Assembly (NCBI RefSeq): GCF_051014685.1
Contig: NW_027479509.1
Location: 45,447-109,446, forward strand
Source: Ptiloglossa arizonensis
Taxonomy: Eukaryota > Arthropoda > Insecta > Hymenoptera > Colletidae
Direction of reading: 5' to 3'
DNA: 64,000 nucleotides
Shown here: positions 1-11,170 of the stretch, one piece after another
Numbering within the stretch: position 1 is the stretch's first letter
Layout: each line of letters begins with the position of its first letter
Translations under genes and position numbers: made by a program
The notes under the pieces: model-generated
Database searches by the model: none
The model's input: the letters and a program-made list of their open reading frames with translations, nothing else
What the model was told of the DNA's origin: nothing

Positions 1-177
1 AATGGCCTAGGGAAAAAATACGCATACCGTTGTAATCGGGCGAGTTTCTACTTTCAGACGCAACAGGAATTTTAGGGTTATGTCAATCCGTTCGCGAGAT
101 ATGGGAGTTTGAAGCCAAGAAATGGTTGACAAGGCAAAAAATTTTTCGCAATTCTGCAGCTCCAAACGCTTAACCGG
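1..177 (+). repeat. Representative satellite monomer (phase reference)
   Basis: This monomer sets the numbering used for the array. My hand-built consensus has 55 A, 49 T, 42 G and 31 C (41% GC, G-rich on this strand). Landmarks by monomer position: CCTAGG palindrome at 6-11 in the common variant, A6 tract at 13-18, TACCGTTGTAATCGGGC at 25-41, GAGTTTCTACTTTCAG at 42-57, T5 tract at 70-74, CENP-B-box-like motif at 90-106 containing the TCGCGA palindrome at 92-97, T5 tract at 142-146, and CTGCTGCTCCAAACGCTTAA near the end. Frequent variant positions are 7 (C/A), 20 (A/G), 22 (A/G), 58-59 (AT/TT/AC), 66 (G of AGG or C of ACAGG types), 82, 116 (T/C) and 125-140. Positions 42-57 and 84-106 look the most constant by eye. 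This particular copy has an unusual TTTTAGGG in place of TTTTTGGG. Confidence 0.95.
90..106 (+). other. CENP-B-box-like motif, one per monomer
   Basis: The 17-mer GTTCGCGAGATATGGGA, at monomer position 90-106, recurs once per 177 bp through nearly the whole window. Aligned to the mammalian CENP-B box NTTCGNNNNANNCGGGN it matches TTCG, the central A and GGG. It differs only at the first base of CGGG, which is T here, so 8 of 9 fixed positions agree. C to T at that CpG is what deamination would give. I saw no copy restoring the C. Some copies alter the free positions (CGCGATATGGG near 48752 and 53352, TTCGCAAG near 50165). A few lose the central A (TTCGCGAGGTATGGG near 18150 and 30530). My rough estimate is about a 4% chance of one such match arising in a random 177-bp unit on either strand. 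Known box-binding CENP-B is mammalian, so function here is a hypothesis. Confidence 0.45.
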
Positions 178-638
178 AATGGCATAGGGAAAAAGTACAC
201 ATACCGTTGTAATCGGGCGAGTTTCTACTTTCAGACGCAACAGGAATTTTTGGGTTGTGTCAATCCGTACGCCAGATATGGGAGTTTGAAACTAAGAAAT
301 GGTTGAGAAGAGAACAAATTTTTCGCAATTCTGCTGCTCCAAACACTTAACCAGAATGGCATAGGGAAAAAATACACCTACCGTTGTAATCGGGCGAGTT
401 TCTACTTTCAGACGCAACAGGAATTTTTGGGTTGGGTCAATCCGTTCGCGAGATATGGGATGTTGAAGCCAAGAAATGGTTGAGAAGAGAACAAATTTTT
501 CGCAATTCTGCTGCTCCAAACGCTTAACCAGTATGGCCTAGGTAAAAAATACACACACCATTGTAATCGGGCGAGTTTCTACTTTCAGATGCAATAGGAA
601 TTTTTGGGTTAGGTCAATCCGTTCGCGAGATATGGGAC

Positions 639-3600
639 TTTGAAACTAAGAAATGGTTGAGAAGAGAAAAAATTTTTCGCAATTCTGCTGCTCCAAACGC
701 TTAACCAGAATGGCATAGGGAAAAAATACACCTACCGTTGTAATCGGGCGAGTTTCTACTTTCAGACGCAACAGGAATTTTTGGGTTGGGTCAATCCGTT
801 CGCGAGATATGGGAGGTTGAAGCCAAGAAATGGTTTAGAACAGAACAAATTTTTCGCAATTCTGCTGCTCCAAACGCTTAACCAGAATGGCCTAGGGAAA
901 AAATGCACATACCGCTGTAATCGGGCGGGTTTCTACTTTCAGATGCAATAGGAATTTTTGGGTTAGGTCAATCCGTTCGCGAGATATGGGAGTTTGAAGC
1001 TAAGAAATGGTTGAGAAGACAAAAAATTTTTCGCAATTCTGCTGCTCCAAACGCTTGACCAGAATGGCCTAGGGAAAAAATACACATACCGTTGTAATCG
1101 GGCGAGTTTCTACTTTCAGTTGCAATAGGAATTTTTGGGATAGGTCAATCCGTTCGCGAGATATGGGAGTTTGAAGCTATGAAATGGTTGACAAGACAAC
1201 AAATTTTTCGCACTTCTGCTGCTCCAATCGCTTAACCAGAATGGCCTACAAAAAAAATACGCATACCGTTGTAATCGGGCGAGTTTCTACTTTCAGTTGC
1301 AATAGGAATTTTTGGGATAGGTCAATCCGTTCGCGAGATATGGGAGTTTGAAGCTAAGAAATGGTTGACAAGACAACAAATTTTTCGCACTTCTGCTCCT
1401 CCAATCGCTTAACCAGAGTGGCCTAGGGTAATAATACGCATACCGTTGTAATCGGGCGAGTTTCTACTTTCAGATGCAATAGGAATTTTTGGGTTAGGTC
1501 AATCCGTTCGCGAGATATGGGAGTTTGAAGCCAAGAAATGGTTGAGAACGCAACAAATTTTTCGCAATTCTGCTGCTCCAAACGCTTAACCAGTATGGCC
1601 TAGGTAAAAAATACACATACCATTGTAATCGGGCGAGTTTCTACTTTCAAATGCAATAGGAATTTTTGGGTTAGGTCAATCCGTTCGCGAGATATGGGAG
1701 TTTGAAGCTATGAAATGGTTGACAAGACAACAAATTTTTCGCACTTCTGCTGCTCCAATCGCTTAACCAGAATGGCCTACGGAAAAAATACGCATACCGT
1801 TGTAATCGGGCGAGTTTCTACTTTCAGATGCAATAGGAATTTTTGGGTTAGGTCAATCCGTTCGCGAGATATGGGAGTTTGAAGCTAAGAAATGGTTGAG
1901 AAGACAACAAATTTTTCGCAATTCTGCTGCTCCAAACGCTTAACCAGAATGGCATAGGGAAAAAATACGCATACCGTTGTAATCGGGCGAGTTTCTATTT
2001 TCAGATGCAATAGGAATTTTTGGGTTAGGTCAATCCGTTCGCGAGATATGGGAGGTTGAAGCCAAGAAATGGTTTAGAACAGAACAAATTTTTCGCAATT
2101 CTGCTGCTCCAAACGCTTAACCAGAATGGCCTAGGGAAAAAATGCACATACCGCTGTAATCGGGCGGGTTTCTACTTTCAGATGCAATCGGAATTTTTGG
2201 GTTAGGTCAATCCGTTCGCGAGATATGGGAGTTTGAAGCTAAGAAATGGTTGAGAAGACAACAAATTTTTCGCAATTCTGCTGCTCCAAACGCTTAACCA
2301 GAATGGCCTAGGTAAAAAATTCAGATACCATTGTAATCGGGCGAGTTCCTACTTTCAGATGCAATAGGAATTTTTGGGTTAGGTCAATCCTTTCGCGAGA
2401 TATGGGAGTTTGAAGCCAAGAAATAATTGAGACGGCAAAAAATTGTTCGCAATTCTGCTGCTCCAAACGCTTAACCAGAATGGCCTAGGGAAAAAATGCA
2501 CATACCGTTGTAATCGGGCGAGTTTCTACTTTCAGATGCAATAGGAATTTTTGGGTTAGGTCAATCCGTTCCCGAGATATGGGAGTTTGAAGCTAAGAAA
2601 TGGTTGAGAAGACAACAAATTCTTCGCAATTCTGCTGCTCCAAACGCGAAACCAGAATGGCCTAGGGAAAAAATACGCATACCGTTGTAATCGGGCGAGT
2701 TTCTACTTTCAGACGCAACAGGAATTTTAGGGTTATGTCAATCCGTTCGCGAGATATGGGAGTTTGAAGCCAAGAAATGGTTGACAAGGCAAAAAATTTT
2801 TCGCAATTCTGCAGCTCCAAACGCTTAACCGGAATGGCATAGGGAAAAAGTACACATACCGTTGTAATCGGGCGAGTTTCTACTTTCAGACGCAACAGGA
2901 ATTTTTGGGTTGTGTCAATCCGTACGCGAGATATGGGAGTTTGAAACTAAGAAATGGTTGAGAAGAGAACAAATTTTTCGCAATTCTGCTGCTCCAAAGA
3001 CTTAACCAGAATGGCATAGGGAAAAAATACACCTACCGTTGTAATCGGGCGAGTTTCTACTTTCAGACGCAACAGGAATTTTTGGGTTGGGTCAATCCGT
3101 TCGCGAGATATGGGATGTTGAAGCCAAGAAATGGTTGAGAAGAGAACAAATTTTTCGCAATTCTGCTGCTCCAAACGCTTAACCAGTATGGCCTAGGTAA
3201 AAAATACACACACCATTGTAATCGGGCGAGTTTCTACTTTCAGATGCAATAGGAATTTTTGGGTTAGGTCAATCCGTTCGCGAGATATGGGAGTTTGAAG
3301 CCAAGAAATGATTGAGAAGGCAAAAAATTTTTCGCAATTCTGCTGCTCCAAACGTTTAACCAGAATGGCCTAGGGAAAAAATACACATACCGTTGTAATC
3401 GGGCGAGTTTCTACTTTCAGTTGCAATAGGAATTTTTGGGATAGGTCAATCCGTTCGCGAGATATGGGAGTTTGAAGCTATGAAATGGTTGACAAGACAT
3501 CAAATTTTTTGCACTTCTGCTGCTCCAATCGCTTAACGAGAATGGCCTAGGGAAAAAATACGCATACCGTTGTAATCGGGCGAGTTTCTACTTTCAGTTG

Positions 3601-4985
3601 CAATAGGAATTTTTGGGTTAGGTCAATCCGTTCGCGAGATATGGGAGGTTGAAGCCAAGAAGTGGTTGAGAAGAGAACAAATTTTTCGCAATTCTGCTGC
3701 TCCAAACGCTTAACCAGAATGGCCTAGCGAAAAAATGCACATACCGTTGTAATCGGGCGGGTTTCTACTTTCAGATGCAATAGGAATTTTTGGGATAGGT
3801 CAATCCGTTCGCGAGATATGGGAGGTTGAAGCTAAGAAATGGTTGAGAAGAAAACAAATTTTTCGCAATTCTGCTGCTCCAAACGCTTAACCAGAATGGC
3901 CTAGGTAAAAAATTCACATACCATTGTAATCGGGCGAGTTCCTACTTTCAGATGCAATAGGAATTTTTGGGTTAAGTCAATCCGTTCGCGAGATATGGGA
4001 GTTTGAAGCCAAGAAATAATTGAGAAGGCAAAAAATTTTTCGCAATTCCGCTGCTCCAAACGCTTAACCAGAATGGCCTAGGGAAAAAATACACATACCG
4101 TTGTAATCGGGCGAGTTTCTACTTTCAGTTGCAATAGGAATTTTTGGGTTAGGTCAATCCGTTCGCGAGATATGGGAGTTTGAAGCTAAGAAATGGTTGA
4201 CACGACAACAAATTTTTCGCACTTCTGCTGCTCCAATCGCTTAACCAGAGTGGCCTAGGGAAAAAATACGCATACCGTTGTAATCGGGCGAGTTTCTACT
4301 TTCAGATGCAATAGGAATTTTTGGGTTAGGTCAATCCGTTCGCGAGATATGGGAGTTTGAAGCCAAGAAATGGTTGAGATCGCAACAAATTTTTCGCAAT
4401 TCTGCTGCTCCAAACGCTTAACCAGTATGGCCTAGGTAAAAAATACACATACTATTGTAATCGGGCGAGTTTCTACTTTCAGATGCAATAGGAATTTTGG
4501 GGTTAGGTCAATCCGTTCGCGAGATATGGGAGTTTGAAGCCAAGAAATTATTGAGAAGGCAAAAAATTTTTCGCAATTCTGCTGCTCCAAACGCTTAACC
4601 AGAATGGCCTAGGGATAAAATACACATACCGTTGTAATCGGGCGAGTTTCTACTTTCAGTTGCAATAGGAATTTTTGGGATAGGTCAATCCGTTCGCGAG
4701 ATATGGTAGTTTGAAGCTATGAAATGGTTGACAAGACATCAATTTTTTTGCACTTCTGCTGCTCCAATCGCTTAACGAGAATGGCCTAGGGAAAAAATAC
4801 GCATACCGTTGTAATCGGGCGAGTTTCTACTTTCAGATGCAATAGGAATTTTTGGGTTAAGTCAATCCGTTCGCGAGATATGGGAGTTTGAAGCCAAGAA
4901 ATAATTGAGAAGGCAAAAAATTTTTCGCAATTCTGCTGCTCCAAACGCTTAACCAGAATGGCATAAGGAAAAAATACGCATACCG
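639..4985. repeat. Mixed-variant monomers in exact 177-bp register
   Basis: About 24.5 monomers (including the duplicate at 2656-3293) without an evident tandem higher-order unit. Several belong to a variant marked by TTTCAGTTGCAATAGG, GGGATAGGTC, GCTATGAAATGGTTGACAAG and CACTTCTGCTGCTCCAATCG. A subtype of it has GACATCAA followed by a T6-T7 tract and GCAC (first near 3496, then near 4736). Others carry the GCATAGGG or GGTTTAGAACAG variants. No indel changes the register in this stretch. I see no gene or other element in it. Confidence 0.9.
2656..3293. repeat. Right copy of the 15-monomer-spaced duplicate
   Basis: Near-identical to 1-638. Its left flank ends in CAAACGCGAAACCAG, a rare variant of CGCTTAACCAG that is otherwise concentrated beyond 41 kb (for example 41573 and 44222). 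The join here therefore probably brought together two different monomer lineages. The copy ends inside a monomer, at position 102-105 of the unit. Confidence 0.85.
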
Positions 4986-6578
4986 TTGTAATCGGGCGAG
5001 TTTCTACTTTCAGATGCAATAGGAATTTTTGGGTTAGTTCAATCCGTTCGCGAGATATGGGACTCTGAAGCTAAGAAATGGTTGAGAAGAGAACAAATTT
5101 TTCGCTATTCTGCTGCTCCAAACGTTTAACCAGAATGGCATAAGGAAAAAATACACCTACCGTTGTAATCGGCCGAGTTTCTACTTTCAGACGAAACAGG
5201 AATTTTTGGGTTGGGACAATCCGTTCGCGAGATATGGGATGTTGAAGCCAAGAAATGGTTGAGAAGAGAACAAATTTTTCGCAATTCTGCTGCTCCAAAC
5301 GCATAACCAGAATGGCCTACGGAAAAAATACACATACCGTTGTAATCGGGCGAGTTTCTACTTTCAGATGCAATAGGAATTTTTGGGTTAGGTCAATCCG
5401 TTCGCGAGATATGGGAGTTTGAAGCCAAGAAATGATTGAGAAGGCAAAAAAATTTTCGCAATTCTGCTGCTCCAAACGCTTAACCAGAATGGCCTAGGGA
5501 AAAAATACACATACCGTTGTAATCGGGCGAGTTTCTACTTTCAGTTGCAATAGGAATTTTTGGGTTAGGTCAATCCGTTCGCGAGATATGGGAGTTTGAA
5601 GCTAAGAAATGGTTGAGAAAAGAACAAATTTTTCGCAATTCTGCTGCTCCAAACGCTTAACCCGAATGGCCTATGGAAAAAATACACATACCGTTGTAAT
5701 CGGGCGAGTTTCTACTTTCAGATGCAATAGGAATTTTTGGGTTGCGTCAATCCGTTCGCGAGATATGGGAGTTTGAAGCCAAGAAATGATTGAGAAGGCA
5801 AAAAAATTTTCGCAATTCTGCTGCTCCAAACGCTTAACCAGAATGGCCTAGGGAAAAAATACACATACCGTTGTAATCGGGCGAGTTTCTACTTTCAGAT
5901 GCAATAGGAATTTTTGGGATAGGTCAATCCGTTCGCGAGATATGGGAGTTTGAAGCTATGAAATGGTTGACAAGACATCAATTTTTTTGCACTTCTGCTG
6001 CTCCAATCGCTTAACGAGAATGGCCTAGGGAAAAAATACGCATACCGTTGTAATCGGGCGAGTTTCTACTTTCAGATGCAATAGGAATTTTTGGGTTAGG
6101 TCAATCCGTTCGCGAGATATGGGAGTTTGAAGCCAAGAAATGGTTGAGATCGCAACAAATTTTTCGCAATTCTGCTGCTCCAAACGCTTAACCAGAATGG
6201 CCTAGGGAAAAAATACACATACCGTTGTAATCGGGCGAGTTTCTACTTTCAGTTGCAATAGGGATTTTTGGGTTAGGTCAATCCGTTCGCGAGATATGGG
6301 AGTTTGAAGCTAAGAAATGGTCGACACGACAACAAATTTTTCGCACTTCTGCTGCTCCAATCGCTTAACCAGAGTGGCCTAGGGAAAAAATACGCATACC
6401 GTTGTAATCGGGCGGGTTTCTACTTTCAGATGCAATAGGAATTTTTGGGTTAGGTCAATCCGTTCGCGAGATATGGGAGTTTGAAGCCAAGAAATGGTTG
6501 AGATCGCAACAAATTTTTCGCAATTCTGCTGCTCCAAACGCTTAACCAGTATGGCCTAGGTAAAAAATACACATACCA
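4986..6578. repeat. 9-monomer unit, first tandem copy (1593 bp)
   Basis: Positions 4986-6621 correspond to positions 1593 bp (9 x 177) further right. Shared rare markers are GGGACTCTGAAGC, CGCTATTCTG and GGCCGAGTTTC near 5061-5175 and again near 6654-6768; AATAGGGATTTTTGGG near 6256 and 7849; and the CCCGAATGGCCTATGG monomer. One difference I noticed is TGGTCGACACG here (near 6319) against TGGTTGACACG (near 7912). The left break is inside a monomer at position 29, where TACCGTTG here contrasts with TACCATTG at 6575. Confidence 0.85.
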
Positions 6579-8214
6579 TTGTAATCGGGCGAGTTTCTAC
6601 TTTCAGATGCAATAGGAATTTTTGGGTTAGTTCAATCCGTTCGCGAGATATGGGACTCTGAAGCTAAGAAATGGTTGAGAAGAGAACAAATTTTTCGCTA
6701 TTCTGCTGCTCCAAACGTTTAACCAGAATGGCATAAGGAAAAAATACACCTACCGTTGTAATCGGCCGAGTTTCTACTTTCAGACGAAACAGGAATTTTT
6801 GGGTTGGGACAATCCGTTCGCGAGATATGGGATGTTGAAGCCAAGAAATGGTTGAGAAGAGAACAAATTTTTCGCAATTCTGCTGCTCCAAACGCATAAC
6901 CAGAATGGCCTACGGAAAAAATACACATACCGTTGTAATCGGGCGAGTTTCTACTTTCAGATGCAATAGGAATTTTTGGGTTAGGTCAATCCGTTCGCGA
7001 GATATGGGAGTTTGAAGCCAAGAAATGATTGAGAAGGCAAAAAAATTTTCGCAATTCTGCTGCTCCAAACGCTTAACCAGAATGGCCTAGGGAAAAAATA
7101 CACATACCGTTGTAATCGGGCGAGTTTCTACTTTCAGTTGCAATAGGAATTTTTGGGTTAGGTCAATCCGTTCGCGAGATATGGGAGTTTGAAGCTAAGA
7201 AATGGTTGAGAAAAGAACAAATTTTTCGCAATTCTGCTGCTCCAAACGCTTAACCCGAATGGCCTATGGAAAAAATACACATACCGTTGTAATCGGGCGA
7301 GTTTCTACTTTCAGATGCAATAGGAATTTTTGGGTTGCGTCAATCCGTTCGCGAGATATGGGAGTTTGAAGCCAAGAAATGATTGAGAAGGCAAAAAAAT
7401 TTTCGCAATTCTGCTGCTCCAAACGCTTAACCAGAATGGCCTAGGGAAAAAATACACATACCGTTGTAATCGGGCGAGTTTCTACTTTCAGATGCAATAG
7501 GAATTTTTGGGATAGGTCAATCCGTTCGCGAGATATGGGAGTTTGAAGCTATGAAATGGTTGACAAGACATCAATTTTTTTGCACTTCTGCTGCTCCAAT
7601 CGCTTAACGAGAATGGCCTAGGGAAAAAATACGCATACCGTTGTAATCGGGCGAGTTTCTACTTTCAGATGCAATAGGAATTTTTGGGTTAGGTCAATCC
7701 GTTCGCGAGATATGGGAGTTTGAAGCCAAGAAATGGTTGAGATCGCAACAAATTTTTCGCAATTCTGCTGCTCCAAACGCTTAACCAGAATGGCCTAGGG
7801 AAAAAATACACATACCGTTGTAATCGGGCGAGTTTCTACTTTCAGTTGCAATAGGGATTTTTGGGTTAGGTCAATCCGTTCGCGAGATATGGGAGTTTGA
7901 AGCTAAGAAATGGTTGACACGACAACAAATTTTTCGCACTTCTGCTGCTCCAATCGCTTAACCAGAGTGGCCTAGGGAAAAAATACGCATACCGTTGTAA
8001 TCGGGCGGGTTTCTACTTTCAGATGCAATAGGAATTTTTGGGTTAGGTCAATCCGTTCGCGAGATATGGGAGTTTGAAGCCAAGAAATGGTTGAGATCGC
8101 AACAAATTTTTCGCAATTCTGCTGCTCCAAACGCTTAACCAGTATGGCCTAGGTAAAAAATACACATACCATTGTAATCGGGCGAGTTTCTACTTTCAGA
8201 TGCAATAGGAATTT
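6579..8214. repeat. 9-monomer unit, second tandem copy
   Basis: Near-identical repeat of the preceding 1593-bp unit, lying directly next to it. The match ends near 8214, where this copy continues AATTTTGGGGTTAGGTC while position 6621 onward reads AATTTTTGGGTTAGTTC. The AATTTTGGGGTTAGG form also occurs near 4495, 15472 and 21308, so the right flank here resembles the sequence left of the first copy, as expected when one unit of a longer array was copied in tandem. Confidence 0.85.
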
Positions 8215-8338
8215 TGGGGTTAGGTCAATCCGTTCGCGAGATATGGGAGTTTGAAGCCAAGAAATTATTGAGGAGGCAAAAAATTTTTCGCAATTCTGCT
8301 GCTCCAAACGCTTAACCAGAATGGCCTAGGGATAAAAT

Positions 8339-11170
8339 ACACATACCGTTGTAATCGGGCGAGTTTCTACTTTCAGTTGCAATAGGAATTTTTGGGATAG
8401 GTCAATCCGTTCGCGAGATATGGGAGTTTGAAGCTATGAAATGGTTGACAAGACATCAATTTTTTTGCACTTCTGCTGCTCCAATCGCTTAACGAGAATG
8501 GCCTAGGGAAAAAATACGCATACCGTTGTAATCGGGCGAGTTTCTACTTTCAGATGCAATAGGAATTTTTGGGTTAAGTCAATCCGTTCGCGAGATATGG
8601 GAGTTTGAAGCCAAGAAATGATTGAGAAGGCAAAAAATTTTTCGCAATTCTGCTGCTCCAAACGCTTAACCAGAATGGCCTACGGATAAAATACACATAC
8701 CGTTGTAATCGGGCGAGTTTCTACTTTCAGTTGCAATAGGAATTTTTGGGATAGGTCAATCCGTTCGCGAGATATGGGAGTTTGAAGCTATGAAATGGTT
8801 GACAAGACATCAATTTTTTTGCACTTCTGCTGCTCCAATCGCTTAACGAGAATGGCCTAGGGAAAAAATACGCATACCGTTGTAATCGGGCGAGTTTCTA
8901 CTTTCAGATGCAATAGGAATTTTTGGGTTAAGTCAATCCGTTCGCGAGATATGGGAGTTTGAAGCCAAGAAATAATTGAGAAGGCAAAAAATTTTTCGCA
9001 ATTCTGCTGCTCCAAACGCTTAACCAGAATGGCATAAGGAAAAAATACGCATACCGTTGTAATCGGGCGAGTTTCTACTTTCAGATGCAATAGGAATTTT
9101 TGGGTTAGTTCAATCCGTTCGCGAGATATGGGACTCTGAAGCTAAGAAATGGTTGAGAAGAGAACAAATTTTTCGCTATTCTGCTGCTCCAAACGTTTAA
9201 CCAGAATGCCATAAGGAAAAAATACACCTACCGTTGTAATCGGCCGAGTTTCTACTTTCAGACGCAACAGGAATTTTTGGGTTGGGACAATCCGTTCGCG
9301 AGATATGGGATGTTGAAGCCAAGAAATGGTTGAGAAGAGAACAAATTTTTCGCAATTCTGCTGCTCGAAACGCATAACCAGAATGGCCTACGGAAAAAAT
9401 ACACATACCGTTGTAATCGGGCGAGTTTCTACTTTCAGATGCAATAGGAATTTTTGGGTTAGGTCAATCCGTTCGCGAGATATGGGAGTTTGAAGCCAAG
9501 AAATGATTGAGAAGGCAAAAAAATTTTCGCAATTCTGCTGCTCCAAACGCTTAACCAGAATGGTCTAGGGAAAAAATACACATACCGTTGTAATCGGGCG
9601 AGTTTCTACTTTCAGTTGCAATAGGAATTTTTGGGTTAGGTCAATCCGTTCGCGAGATATGGGAGTTTGAACCTAAGAAATTGTTGAGAAGAGAATAAAT
9701 TTTTCGCAATTCTGCTGCTCCAAACGCTTAACCAGAATGGCCTAGGGAAAAAATGCACATACCGTTGTAATCGGGCGAGTTTCTACTTTCAGATGCAATA
9801 GGAATTTTTGGGTTAAGTCAATCCGTTCGCGAGATATGGGAGTTTGAAGCCAAGAAATAATTGAGAAGGCAAAAAATTTTTCGCAATTCTGCTGCTCCAA
9901 ACGCTTAACCAGAATGGCATAAGGAAAAAATACGCATACCGTTGTAATCGGGCGAGTTTCTACTTTCAGATGCAATAGGAATTTTTGGGTTAGTTCAATC
10001 CGTTCGCGAGATATGGGACTCTGAAGCTAAGAAATGGTTGAGAAGAGAACAAATTTTTCGCTATTCTGCTGCTCCAAACGTTTAACCAGAATGCCATAAG
10101 GAAAAAATACACCTACCGTTGTAATCGGCCGAGTTTCTACTTTCAGACGCAACAGGAATTTTTGGGTTGGGACAATCCGTTCGCGAGATATGGGATGTTG
10201 AAGCCAAGAAATGGTTGAGAAGAGAACAAATTTTTCGCAATTCTGCTGCTCGAAACGCATAACCAGAATGGCCTACGGAAAAAATACACATACCGTTGTA
10301 ATCGGGCGAGTTTCTACTTTCAGATGCAATAGGAATTTTTGGGTTAGGTCAATCCGTTCGCGAGATATGGGAGTTTGAAGCCAAGAAATGATTGAGAAGG
10401 CAAAAAAATTTTCGCAATTCTGCTGCTCCAAACGCTTAACCAGAATGGTCTAGGGAAAAAATACACATACCGTTGTAATCGGGCGAGTTTCTACTTTCAG
10501 TTGCAATAGGAATTTTTGGGTTAGTTCAATCCGTTCGCGAGATATGGGACTCTGAAGCTAAGAAATGGTTGAGAAGAGAACAAATTTTTCGCTATTCTGC
10601 TGCTCCAAACGTTTAACCAGAATGCCATAAGGAAAAAATACACCTACCGTTGTAATCGGCCGAGTTTCTACTTTCAGACGCAACAGGAATTTTTGGGTTG
10701 GGACAATCCGTTCGCGAGATATGGGATGTTGAAGCCAAGAAATGGTTGAGAAGAGAACAAATTTTTCGCAATTCTGCTGCTCGAAACGCATAACCAGAAT
10801 GGCCTACGGAAAAAATACACATACCGTTGTAATCGGGCGAGTTTCTACTTTCAGATGCAATAGGAATTTTTGGGTTAGGTCAATCCGTTCGCGAGATATG
10901 GGAGTTTGAAGCCAAGAAATGATTGAGAAGGCAAAAAAATTTTCGCAATTCTGCTGCTCCAAACGCTTAACCAGAATGGTCTAGGGAAAAAATACACATA
11001 CCGTTGTAATCGGGCGAGTTTCTACTTTCAGTTGCAATAGGAATTTTTGGGTTAGGTCAATCCGTTCGCGAGATATGGGAGTTTGAACCTAAGAAATTGT
11101 TGAGAAGAGAATAAATTTTTCGCAATTCTGCTGCTCCAAACGCTTAACCAGAATGGCCTAGGGAAAAAAT
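8339..11170. repeat. 16-monomer unit, first tandem copy (2832 bp)
   Basis: Every position compared from 8339 to 11208 reappears exactly 2832 bp (16 x 177) to the right; I saw no difference in the stretches I lined up. The unit contains three copies of a two-monomer module marked by GGGACTCTGAAGC, CGCTATTCTG, CCAGAATGCCATAAGG and CTGCTCGAAACGCATAACC, near 9130-9380, 10015-10265 and 10547-10800. The spacing is 5 and then 3 monomers, so a 3-monomer duplication is nested in the unit. The last monomer has GTTTGAACCTAAGAAATTGTTG and GAGAATAAATTT markers. Identity over this length means a recent copying event, or else an assembly error. Confidence 0.9.

Larger units (their letters stand above)
1..638. 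repeat. Left copy of a 15-monomer-spaced duplicate
   Basis: About 3.6 monomers that recur at 2656-3293, an offset of 2655 bp, exactly 15 x 177. The copies share rare variants, including TTTTAGGG, the GCAGCTCC form of GCTGCTCC near 156, and CGTACGC near 268. Differences I noticed are few: CGCCAG against CGCGAG near 270 and AAACAC against AAAGAC near 343. The match stops at 639, where this copy reads GGGACTTTGAAACTAAG and the other reads GGGAGTTTGAAGCCAAG. The left edge of the duplicate lies at or before the window start. Confidence 0.85.

Noticed and set aside
75..82. Telomere-like GGGTTAGG in each monomer
   Set aside because: Only about 1.3 telomere units occur per 177 bp, at a fixed place in the monomer, with no tandem TTAGGG or TTTAGGG run. 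Coincidence is enough.
1..177. Human alpha satellite or the Arabidopsis 178-bp centromere repeat
   Set aside because: Similar length only. The sequence does not resemble either unit as I know them, and the box-like motif has a mismatch to the human CENP-B box.
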